Part shown: piece by piece, positions 8,134 through 14,476 of the stretch
Numbering within the stretch: the first letter of the stretch is position 1
Layout of the letters: the number at the start of each line of letters is the position of its first letter
Source of the DNA: Halococcus hamelinensis 100A6
GTDB lineage: Archaea; Halobacteriota; Halobacteria; Halobacteriales; Halococcaceae
NCBI RefSeq assembly: GCF_000336675.1
Contig: NZ_AOMB01000030.1
Span: 16,713-62,066, forward strand
Reading direction: 5' to 3'
DNA: 45,354 bases
Notes under the pieces: model-generated
What the model saw: the letters and a program-made list of their open reading frames with translations, nothing else
Told to the model about the DNA's origin: nothing
Database searches by the model: none
Translations under genes and position numbers: made by a program

Positions 8134-8703
8134 TCAGACCAGCAACTGGATCTCGGAGTTGGCCATGCGCTGGAAGGCGCTCGCCGCACCGACGCCGGTC
8201 TCGACCCCCTCGTAGAAGTCGTCCTCGTCGTAGTCGAGGAGATCGACCGTCATCTGGCAGGCCTGCAGGTCGACCCCACTCTCGAGGGCGGTTCGAACGA
8301 GTTCCTCGACGCTCGCGACGTCGTTGTCGGCGATACGTCTGGCCAGCAGCATCGAGGTCGCCCGGTCCATGCCGGGGAGGGCGGCCACCGCGTTCGGGAT
8401 GGGCATGTTCGGGTTCCCGACCGAACTCAACTGGAGCTCCTTCGAGTGGTCCTCGTGGAGGATCTCGAGCCCCCAGAACGTGTGAAAGACCGTCACGTCC
8501 CAGCCGAACGCCGCGGCCGTCGAGGCGAGTATCAGCGGTGGATACGCCATGTCGAGGGTGCCCTTCGTGGCGACGATGACCATCCGCCGGTCGTCCGCCG
8601 TCGCCCGATCCCCGGCGAGTTCGGCTTCGAGCTCATCGATGCGGGCTTCGAGCGCCGCGACGTCCTCGCGGGTCCCGTCGGCCGACGGGGATCCCGTACT
8701 CAT
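8134..8703 (-). CDS. DsrE/DsrF/DrsH-like sulfur carrier protein
   Basis: 189 residues. After a charged N-terminal coiled-coil stretch (about 12-32), the sequence RRMVIVATKGTLDMAYPPLILASTA starts a DsrE2-type (PF13686) fold. The single Cys149, in DLQACQMTVDLL, is at the position where this family carries its sulfur-binding cysteine. DsrE2 proteins take persulfide sulfur from or give it to TusA. Here tusA lies 61 bp upstream on the same strand, so the two are probably co-transcribed. The C-terminus IQLLV follows the family pattern. Role in a sulfur relay is well supported by context; partner direction is inferred. Confidence 0.85.
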   Translation of the reverse strand: MSTGSPSADGTREDVAALEARIDELEAELAGDRATADDRRMVIVATKGTLDMAYPPLILASTAAAFGWDVTVFHTFWGLEILHEDHSKELQLSSVGNPNMPIPNAVAALPGMDRATSMLLARRIADNDVASVEELVRTALESGVDLQACQMTVDLLDYDEDDFYEGVETGVGAASAFQRMANSEIQLLV

Positions 8704-8764
8704 CCCTGCCTCCGTTCGCCCGGTCGGAAGCGCTGGACGGACCGGCCCGCCGCGAGCGGGGCCG

Positions 8765-9010
8765 TCATTCGGTCTTCCGGACGTAGTGTCTGTAGACGTC
8801 CGGCTCCTCGACCTGGTCGACCAGTTCCACGTCGGCGGTCGAACCGGCCCATCCCCTGATATCGCTCATGCTGCCGGAGTCCGTCGCGAGCACTTCGAGG
8901 ACCTCGTCCGTCCCCAGCCCGTCGATGGCCTGCTTGGTCTTGATGACCGGCATGGGGCAGTTCTCTCCCTGTACGTCGAGCGTTTCGGTGACGTCGCGTT
9001 CTGCGCTCAT
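8765..9010 (-). CDS. tusA: TusA/SirA-like sulfurtransferase
   Basis: 81 residues with the hallmark CPMPVIKTKQAI at about 18-29. Cys18 of the CPxP motif is the persulfide-carrying residue of TusA/SirA proteins. The later part (VLEVLATDSGSMSDIRGWA) follows the two-layer fold of the family. I chose the ATG at 9010 (MSAERDVTETLDVQ); a frame opening at 9049 would add 13 residues across the promoter. Located between dsrE2 and the divergent MBL-rhodanese gene, it is the likely central carrier of the sulfur island. Confidence 0.9.
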   Translation of the reverse strand: MSAERDVTETLDVQGENCPMPVIKTKQAIDGLGTDEVLEVLATDSGSMSDIRGWAGSTADVELVDQVEEPDVYRHYVRKTE

Positions 9011-9022
9011 GTGTTGTCTTGC

Positions 9023-9034
9023 CTCTACACCACA
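9023..9034. promoter_or_regulatory. Putative sulfur-regulon operator, tusA copy
   Basis: CTCTACACCACA on the plus strand, 13-24 bp ahead of the tusA start. It differs at one position from the motif touching the DUF302 start (8052-8063). It lies between an AT-rich element (about 9049-9057) and the start codon. Confidence 0.4.
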
Positions 9035-9156
9035 ACACTGCACCCTCACTCAAAAGTCTTGTGAGAGGGACAAACAACCTCCCTCTCGTTTCGAATGACA
9101 TCGTACGACAGCGGTCGTGTAGTCCCGTCTCCCCACGATATCGGCACTACTGTATT

Positions 9157-9179
9157 GTATAGTAGGTACTATTCTATAC
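9157..9179. promoter_or_regulatory. Interrupted palindrome over the MBL-rhodanese promoter
   Basis: ATAGTA-GG-TACTAT (9159-9172) is a perfect inverted repeat, and the flanking GTATAG (9157-9162) and CTATAC (9174-9179) extend it with one extra base on the right. The block is strongly AT-rich and contains the likely TATA element of the gene at 9216. A dimeric regulator could therefore block or modulate the promoter. Confidence 0.5.
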
Positions 9180-9215
9180 GAAGTCTTATGTGGTCGAGTC
9201 GAGTAGGTCGGGACG

Positions 9216-10403
9216 ATGAGCGAGAACGGGATCTCCGAACCCGATGCCGAGGTCGAGTCGATCGAGCCGGACGAACTGAAGGACCGGATCGACCGCGGCG
9301 AGGAGGTGGTCCTCCTCGATACGCGTGCGTCCGACGCGTTCGAGGCGTGGCACATCGACGGACCGAACGTCACGACCTACAACGTCCCCTACTTCGAATT
9401 CCTGTTCGACGACGTCCCCGAGGCGCGCCTCGACGGGATCCCCGACGACCGTCCGGTGACGGTGCTCTGTGCGAAGGGTGATTCGAGCGAGTACGTCGCC
9501 GGGGCGCTCCAGGAACGCGGCTACGAGGTCACCCACCTCGCCCGCGGCATGAACGGCTGGGCGGAGCTCTACGAGTACCACGAACTCGACGTCGGGGCCG
9601 ACGTGACGGTCGCCCAGTACCAGCGTCCCTCCAGCGGCTGTCTCGCCTATCTCGTCGTCAGCGGCGACGAGGCAGCCGTGATCGACCCGCTCCGGGCGTT
9701 CACCGACACGTACCGACAGGACGCGCGTGCGCTCGGTGCCGAGGTCGCCTACGCGCTCGACACCCACGTCCACGCCGACCACGTGAGCGGCGTTCGTCGG
9801 GTTGCAAGGGAGAACGACGCCGACGCCATCGTCCCTCAGCCCGCCGCCGAGCGTGGCATCGACTTCGAGACGCCCTACACGACGATCGAGGACGGGGAAG
9901 CCGTCCCCGTCGGCGAAACCGAGATCGAGGCCATCCACGCACCGGGACACACGACGGGGACGACCGCCTACCGCGTCGGTGACGTCCTCTTCACCGGCGA
10001 CAGCCTGTTCACCGAGAGCGTCGCCCGTCCCGACCTCGAAGCGGGTGCCGAGGGAGCGGCCGAGGCCGCGGCCGACCTCCACGGGACGCTGCAGAACACG
10101 ATCCTCCCGCTCCCCGAGGACACCGTCGTCGCGCCGGGGCACTTCGGCGAGCACGCCGAGACCGTCGATGGGACCTACGTCGCGCGACTCGGCGACCTCG
10201 AAGCCCGGATGGAGGCGCTTCGAATGGACCGCGAGTCGTTCGTGGCGTTCGTCCGGTCGGATATGCCGCCGCGGCCGAACAACCACGAGAGGATCGTCGC
10301 GATCAACCTCGGCGAGCGCGACGCGGACGACCGGGAGGCGTTCGAGCTCGAACAGGGGCCGAACAACTGTGCGGCGAGCCAGAACACACTGACGAGCGAC
10401 TAA
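9216..10403 (+). CDS. Rhodanese-MBL fold fusion protein, second paralogue
   Basis: 395 residues with the same two domains as the gene at 6349-7500. The rhodanese domain (about 12-120) has the loop CAKGDSS with Cys85. The MBL domain (about 125-340) has THVHADH, PGHT, TGDSLF and APGHFG. The C-terminus contains PNNCAAS with Cys385, matching the NNCAA tail of the paralogue. It is probably a persulfide dioxygenase- or hydrolase-type enzyme receiving sulfur from TusA or the transporter genes directly downstream. It is divergent from tusA, begins 36 bp after the palindromic operator, and is followed after 3 bp by the split YeeE genes, so the three form one operon. Confidence 0.88.
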   Translation: MSENGISEPDAEVESIEPDELKDRIDRGEEVVLLDTRASDAFEAWHIDGPNVTTYNVPYFEFLFDDVPEARLDGIPDDRPVTVLCAKGDSSEYVAGALQERGYEVTHLARGMNGWAELYEYHELDVGADVTVAQYQRPSSGCLAYLVVSGDEAAVIDPLRAFTDTYRQDARALGAEVAYALDTHVHADHVSGVRRVARENDADAIVPQPAAERGIDFETPYTTIEDGEAVPVGETEIEAIHAPGHTTGTTAYRVGDVLFTGDSLFTESVARPDLEAGAEGAAEAAADLHGTLQNTILPLPEDTVVAPGHFGEHAETVDGTYVARLGDLEARMEALRMDRESFVAFVRSDMPPRPNNHERIVAINLGERDADDREAFELEQGPNNCAASQNTLTSD

Positions 10404-10406
10404 GCG

Positions 10407-10919
10407 ATGAACGGACCGCTCACCGCCGTCGCGCTCCTCGCCGAGGTGTCGTTCACGGGGCTCTTCCCGCGCGGTATCGCTCAGTACGCCACTGGCGGCG
10501 TGCTGATCGGGCTGGGGGTCTCGACCATCTATCTCGGAACGGCGATCACGCCGGGCGCGAGCACGTTCTTCGAGTCGACGCTGTCGTACGTCTCGGCGCT
10601 CCCCCGGTTCAACCGGGCGACGTATCTCGCCTCGCGTGACTGGCGGGTCGTCTTCACGCTGAGCATGGTCGCCGGCGCGGCCGTCTACGCGCTCCTCCTC
10701 GGTGAAGGCGGGTGGACGACCGACGTTCGGGCGTGGCGGCTGCTGGTCGGCGGCGTCCTCGTCGGGGTCGGCACCCGGATCGGGAAGGGCTGTACGTCCG
10801 GGCACGGCATCAACGGGCTCGCGTCGCTCTCGAAGACCTCGTTCGCGAGCGTCGCGACGTTCGTGTCCGTCGCGATAGGCGTCGCGCTGACGATGCAAGC
10901 CCTCGGGGTGACGCCGTGA
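10407..10919 (+). CDS. YeeE/YedE (TsuA-like) transporter, N-terminal half
   Basis: 170 residues with four or five membrane segments. The motif GTRIGKGCTSGHGINGLA near residues 122-139, with Cys129, is the first Cys signature of the YeeE/YedE family (PF04143), whose bacterial member TsuA takes up thiosulfate. The usual protein has about 330-400 residues; here the second half is encoded by the next gene. It starts 3 bp after the MBL-rhodanese stop and ends in a GTGA overlap. Probable role: thiosulfate or another sulfur-species uptake, as a heterodimer with its neighbour. Confidence 0.85.
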   Translation: MNGPLTAVALLAEVSFTGLFPRGIAQYATGGVLIGLGVSTIYLGTAITPGASTFFESTLSYVSALPRFNRATYLASRDWRVVFTLSMVAGAAVYALLLGEGGWTTDVRAWRLLVGGVLVGVGTRIGKGCTSGHGINGLASLSKTSFASVATFVSVAIGVALTMQALGVTP

Positions 10920-11383
10920 CCGGATCCGTGGACCGGCATCCGCTGTTCGTGCCGCTGGTCGTCGTCGGTGGGCTGCTCTTCGGGTTCGGGCTCGCCTACA
11001 GCGAGATGGCTCGCCCGGAGGTCGTGCTCGACTTCCTGCAACTGCAGGACCTCGGACTCGTGTTCGTGATGGGCGGGGCGGCGGGCGTCACGGCGGTCAC
11101 GATCGCGTTCGCGACGCGGTTCCTCGACCGCGCGCCGGTCACCGACGCGCCGTACGGGAAGCGACGGAAGCCCTTCGACCGGAGCGTCCCCGTCGGCGGT
11201 GCCGTCTTCGGCGTCGGATGGGGGCTCTCTGGTCTCTGTCCCGGCTCGGCCTACGCGAGCCTCGGGATCGGGAACTACCCGATCTTGCTCGGGCTCGTCG
11301 GGATGTTCGTCGGCGCGTACGCGCAGGGCTACTGGCGGGCGTATCGGGCGGGCTCCGACCGAACCGCCGCACCGAGCGACTGA
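10916..11383 (+). CDS. YeeE/YedE (TsuA-like) transporter, C-terminal half
   Basis: 155 residues from the GTG start at 10916, which overlaps the stop of the first half as GTGA. Three or four membrane segments are visible. The second family signature, VGWGLSGLCPGSAY with Cys108, is the partner of the GCTSGHG motif in the upstream gene. A polar tail ends the protein. The two half-genes together supply both Cys motifs of a full TsuA-type channel. It looks like a stable two-subunit arrangement rather than decay, because the overlap is tidy and both halves have intact ends. Confidence 0.85.
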   Translation: MTGSVDRHPLFVPLVVVGGLLFGFGLAYSEMARPEVVLDFLQLQDLGLVFVMGGAAGVTAVTIAFATRFLDRAPVTDAPYGKRRKPFDRSVPVGGAVFGVGWGLSGLCPGSAYASLGIGNYPILLGLVGMFVGAYAQGYWRAYRAGSDRTAAPSD

Positions 11384-11405
11384 CTTCGACCCATTCGAAC
11401 CACGT

Positions 11406-11474
11406 ATGAACACGAACACGACGGACGAACGACACGCCGGCAGTGCGCAGCTTTCGATGGAGGAGGACGGATGA
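11406..11474 (+). CDS. 22-residue ORF coupled to DUF2270
   Basis: ATG at 11406 opens a 22-codon acidic frame (ending SMEEDG) whose TGA overlaps the DUF2270 ATG as ATGA at 11471-11474. A GGAGGAGG purine run at 11459-11466, inside this frame, is well placed as a ribosome-binding site for DUF2270. No TATA box is clear ahead of it. It may be a real coupling peptide or a chance frame. Confidence 0.3.
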   Translation: MNTNTTDERHAGSAQLSMEEDG

Positions 11475-12178
11475 GCGAGGACGACGTCTTCGACCCGTGC
11501 GGTGAGGTCGAGCGCGACATCGGCCGCGGCATGTTCGAGGAGGAGATGGGGCCCGGGTCGTCGATGGCCCACCTCTATCGCGGCGAGATCCACCGGATGA
11601 AGTTCTGGCGCGAGCGTCTCGACCGAACCACCAACTGGGCGGTCACGATACTCGCCGCGATCTCGACGTGGGCGTTCACTGGCGATACCCCCCACTTCGT
11701 CGTCCTCATCGGGATGGTGATGCTCACGGTGTTCCTCGTGATCGAGGCCCGGCGTTATCGCGGCTACGACCTCTGGCGCTCGCGCGTCCGAATGCTCCAG
11801 GAGAACGTCTTCGCGAACGCGCTCGATCCGACCACCGGCATCGAGGACCCCGCCTGGCGACGGGAACTGAGCGAGGACTACCGTCGACCGAAGATCAAGA
11901 TCACCTTCGAGGAGGCGCTCGCCCATCGGCTCCGGCGGGTCTACCTCCCGCTCTTGACCGTGCTCCTGGTCGCGTGGCTCGTCCGGATCACGGCGTTCGA
12001 CGGTGCGACTCACTGGCCGGCGAGCGCCGCGGTCGGGGCCGTCCCCGGGGTCGTGGTGAGCGGCGTCGTCGCCGCGTTCTTCGTCGGCGTGACGGCGGTC
12101 GCCTGCCGGCCACGAACGTGGAAGGCCAACGGTGAACTCAGGCTCACGGACGTCGACGTCTGGAGCGACGCCGAGTGA
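11471..12178 (+). CDS. DUF2270 family membrane protein
   Basis: 235 residues. The central part (GSSMAHLYRGEIHRMKFWRERLDRTTNWAV, then EARRYRGYDLWRSRVRMLQENVFANAL) is characteristic of DUF2270. Hydrophobic segments at about 55-92 and 158-205 predict four membrane passes. Function is unknown. It follows the split transporter by 87 bp on the same strand and lies before the TrmB-like regulator, so it may belong to the sulfur operon. A strong purine run (GGAGGAGG) sits five bases before its ATG, unusual among the mostly leaderless genes here. Confidence 0.85.
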   Translation: MSEDDVFDPCGEVERDIGRGMFEEEMGPGSSMAHLYRGEIHRMKFWRERLDRTTNWAVTILAAISTWAFTGDTPHFVVLIGMVMLTVFLVIEARRYRGYDLWRSRVRMLQENVFANALDPTTGIEDPAWRRELSEDYRRPKIKITFEEALAHRLRRVYLPLLTVLLVAWLVRITAFDGATHWPASAAVGAVPGVVVSGVVAAFFVGVTAVACRPRTWKANGELRLTDVDVWSDAE

Positions 12179-12276
12179 CACGACCCCGACGAAACCCGGT
12201 TCACGGAGCCGGCCGTACAGTCGTGCGATGTATGCACAACGCCTATACCCGCTCTTCCGGTAGGGAACGTAGACCA

Positions 12277-12681
12277 ATGCCAGACTCGATGGCCGAGTAC
12301 CTCCGGGCGGATATGGACTGTGAGGGGCTCCTCGAATGTATCTACGGGCTCACCGAACTCGACCGCGACTGCTTCGAGGTCGTGATCGAAGGCGAGGCAC
12401 CGCTGACCATCGACGAGATCGCCGAGGCGGTCGACCGGGAGCGCTCGACGGCGTACCGGTCGCTCCAGCGGCTTCGAAAGGCCGGGTTCGTCCAGAAGGA
12501 GCAGGTCAACTACGACCAGGGCGGCTACTACCACGTCTTTCGACCCGCCGACCCCGACGTCGCGGCCGACGAAATGCAGCGGATGTTGAACGACTGGTAC
12601 GCGAAGATGGGCCAGCTCATCGGTGAGTTCCGGACGAAGTACGAGACCACCGACCGACCGACGGCGGCGGCCGAGAGCTGA
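12277..12681 (+). CDS. TrmB-like HTH transcriptional regulator
   Basis: 134 residues. The N-terminal part (MAEYLRADMDCEGLLECIYGLTELD) leads into a winged helix-turn-helix: LTIDEIAEAVDRERSTAYRSLQRLRKAGFVQKEQ, then a wing around YDQGGYYHVFRP. The layout matches short TrmB/arsR-like regulators of haloarchaea. CTATACC at 12242-12248 sits about 30 nt before the chosen ATG, supporting a leaderless start at 12277 rather than the longer frame. Cys15 and Cys20 in the N-terminal region could sense thiols or persulfide. Its place at the end of the sulfur island makes it the prime candidate to bind the CTCTACAC-type motifs. Confidence 0.8.
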   Translation: MPDSMAEYLRADMDCEGLLECIYGLTELDRDCFEVVIEGEAPLTIDEIAEAVDRERSTAYRSLQRLRKAGFVQKEQVNYDQGGYYHVFRPADPDVAADEMQRMLNDWYAKMGQLIGEFRTKYETTDRPTAAAES

Positions 12682-12709
12682 CCGAGTCCGACCCGTTCGC
12701 CCGGTATAC

Positions 12710-12716
12710 TTATATT
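12710..12716 (+). promoter_or_regulatory. TATA box for the membrane protein at 12740
   Basis: TTATATT lies 24-30 nt before the ATG at 12740, the spacing of a leaderless haloarchaeal promoter. A six-codon frame from the ATG at 12723 also ends in an ATGA overlap with this start. Confidence 0.5.
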
Positions 12717-12739
12717 CAGCGTATGAGGAATTTCACGTT

Positions 12740-13264
12740 ATGAGTTCGCCGCCGAAAGCCGTCGACGACCCGGAGACCCGCAGCGACCGGCGATGGACGT
12801 GGGGGCTGCACGGCCCGCAGATGACCGAGAAGAACGCCTACGGGCGGTTCCTCGACGACGTGGTCGCGGCGTTCGCCGAGGTCTCCATTCCGGGGCTGCC
12901 GGCGCTGTGGTTCCTCATGTACCAGGGCCAGCCGTTCGGTATCACCGACCTCAAACTCGCGGCGCTCGCGACGTGGACGGCGATGGTGCTGGGTGTGGCG
13001 GCGTTCCGCAGCGGTCTGTTCCCGACGCCCGGCGTCGGTTACGACGGGTGGCTGGCAGCCACGCCGTCGCTCCTCCTGTTCCGCGTTCCGTACTACAGCC
13101 TGACGATCGTGGTGGGTGGGTTCCTCGCCGGGGCCGTGGGCACCGTCCTCGACCAGCCAGCACTGGCCGTCGTCGCGGCGCTCCTGGTCGCCGGCGGTGG
13201 GCTCGCAGCCTTCCCACGAGTCACGGAGTACTTCGAGGGCTGGCTCGCCGAGTGGAACCCGTAG
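12740..13264 (+). CDS. Uncharacterised membrane protein
   Basis: 174 residues beginning MSSPPKAVDDPETRSDRRWTWG. A polar N-terminal 40 residues are followed by hydrophobic segments at about 50-68, 75-90, 100-135 and 138-155. I do not recognise a family. It has its own promoter (TATA at 12710), so it is a separate unit from the TrmB-like gene. The polar end EYFEGWLAEWNP is intact. The 186 bp after it contain no convincing gene. Confidence 0.65.
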   Translation: MSSPPKAVDDPETRSDRRWTWGLHGPQMTEKNAYGRFLDDVVAAFAEVSIPGLPALWFLMYQGQPFGITDLKLAALATWTAMVLGVAAFRSGLFPTPGVGYDGWLAATPSLLLFRVPYYSLTIVVGGFLAGAVGTVLDQPALAVVAALLVAGGGLAAFPRVTEYFEGWLAEWNP

Positions 13265-13450
13265 GAGGTCGGAAGCCGAGTCTTCGAACGCCCGCCACGC
13301 GAGCACGCACGGGACGACCGTCACCGGGCCGAGAACCCTCGGTTCAGTGCGGAGCCCCACCGTGCTCGTCGAACCGAGGACGTCGGCCCGGCGCTGGGAT
13401 CCGTTCACGAACGAAAGCCGATAAGCCCTCGAAGAGCGGTACTCCATCAC

Positions 13451-14422
13451 ATGACCACGCGTTCCGCCTTCGTCGACCGAGACGTCCAGCCCGTCGACCG
13501 ACTGGTCGCCGACCTCGACGGCGAGTTCGAGCTCACGGTGGGCGAACCCGCGGACGAGGACGCGCTGATCGAGGCGCTCTCGGGGATGGACGCCGTCTTC
13601 ACCACCTCACGACTCACGCTCTCGGAACGGGTGCTCGAAGCCACGTCGCTCGACGTGGTCGCGAAGATCGGCACCGGCATCGACAACGTCGACCTCGCGG
13701 CGGCCGAGCGGCTCGGGATCCCGGTCACGCACACCCCGGGGCTGAACGCGCTCTCGGTCGCCGAACACACCGTCGCGCTCTTGCTCGCGGTCGCCCGCCG
13801 GATCGGCCAGACCCAGGACCTCCTCCGGGCGGGTGGCTGGCGCGACGACGCCCCCTTCGGGACACAGCTCTCGGGGAAGACCGTGGGGCTGGTGGGCTTC
13901 GGCAACGTGGGTCGCCGCGTCGCGACGCTCCTCTCGGGGTTTCGACCCACGCTGCTCGCCTACGACCCCTACGTCCGCCCGATCGACGGCGAGCTCGTCG
14001 GGGCCGAACTCACCTCGCTCGACCGCGTGCTCACCGAGAGCGACGCCGTCTGTGTGACCGCCGAGCTCACCGACGAAACGCGTGGGTGTATCGACGGGGC
14101 GGCGTTGGGTTCGATGAAATCGTCGGCGTTCCTCGTCAACACCGGCCGCGGACCGCTCGTGGAGACCGACGCGCTCGTCGAGGCCATCCGCGAGGGCAAC
14201 CTCGCCGGGGCCGGGCTCGACGTCTTCGAAGAGGAGCCGCTCCCCGCCGACTCGCCGCTCCACGGGCTCGACAACGTCGTCACGACCCCACACGTCGCGG
14301 CGATGACCACCGAGTACCGTCGCGACGGGATCGATACCCTCACCGAGAACACGATGGCACTCCTGAACGGCGAAACGGTCGATCCGGCCTACATGGCCGT
14401 CGACCCGGCACGTAGCGAGTAA
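13451..14422 (+). CDS. D-isomer specific 2-hydroxyacid dehydrogenase family protein
   Basis: 323 residues. The nucleotide-binding motif GFGNVGRRVA follows KTVGLV in the middle of the protein. The catalytic Arg is in VNTGRGPLVE, the Glu in AGLDVFEEEPLP, and the His in TTPHVAAMT, so the Arg-Glu-His set of the D-2-hydroxyacid dehydrogenases is complete. It is close in layout to C-terminal-binding-protein-type and phosphoglycerate dehydrogenase-like members, but it lacks the ACT domain of long SerA. It should reduce a 2-oxoacid or oxidise a 2-hydroxyacid with NAD(H) in the cytoplasm. It is convergent with hutH, with 54 bp between. Confidence 0.85.
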   Translation: MTTRSAFVDRDVQPVDRLVADLDGEFELTVGEPADEDALIEALSGMDAVFTTSRLTLSERVLEATSLDVVAKIGTGIDNVDLAAAERLGIPVTHTPGLNALSVAEHTVALLLAVARRIGQTQDLLRAGGWRDDAPFGTQLSGKTVGLVGFGNVGRRVATLLSGFRPTLLAYDPYVRPIDGELVGAELTSLDRVLTESDAVCVTAELTDETRGCIDGAALGSMKSSAFLVNTGRGPLVETDALVEAIREGNLAGAGLDVFEEEPLPADSPLHGLDNVVTTPHVAAMTTEYRRDGIDTLTENTMALLNGETVDPAYMAVDPARSE

Positions 14423-14476
14423 CCGCCCGTCGGGTGTGAGTCGTACGTGTCGACCGAAAGCCGGCTGCGCTGCCGG

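Noticed and set aside
9186-10898. 570-codon minus-strand frame opposite the MBL-rhodanese gene
   Set aside because: Arg-, Glu- and Gly-rich shadow; the plus strand holds complete catalytic motifs.
6349-12681. The sulfur island considered as a defence or mobile island
   Set aside because: No integrase, transposase, toxin or nuclease is present, base composition matches the surroundings, and no direct repeats mark the borders.
12793-14415. Long 540-codon plus-strand open frame
   Set aside because: It overlaps the membrane protein and the dehydrogenase in another frame and is dominated by Arg, Gly and Pro, the usual result of reading haloarchaeal genes out of frame.
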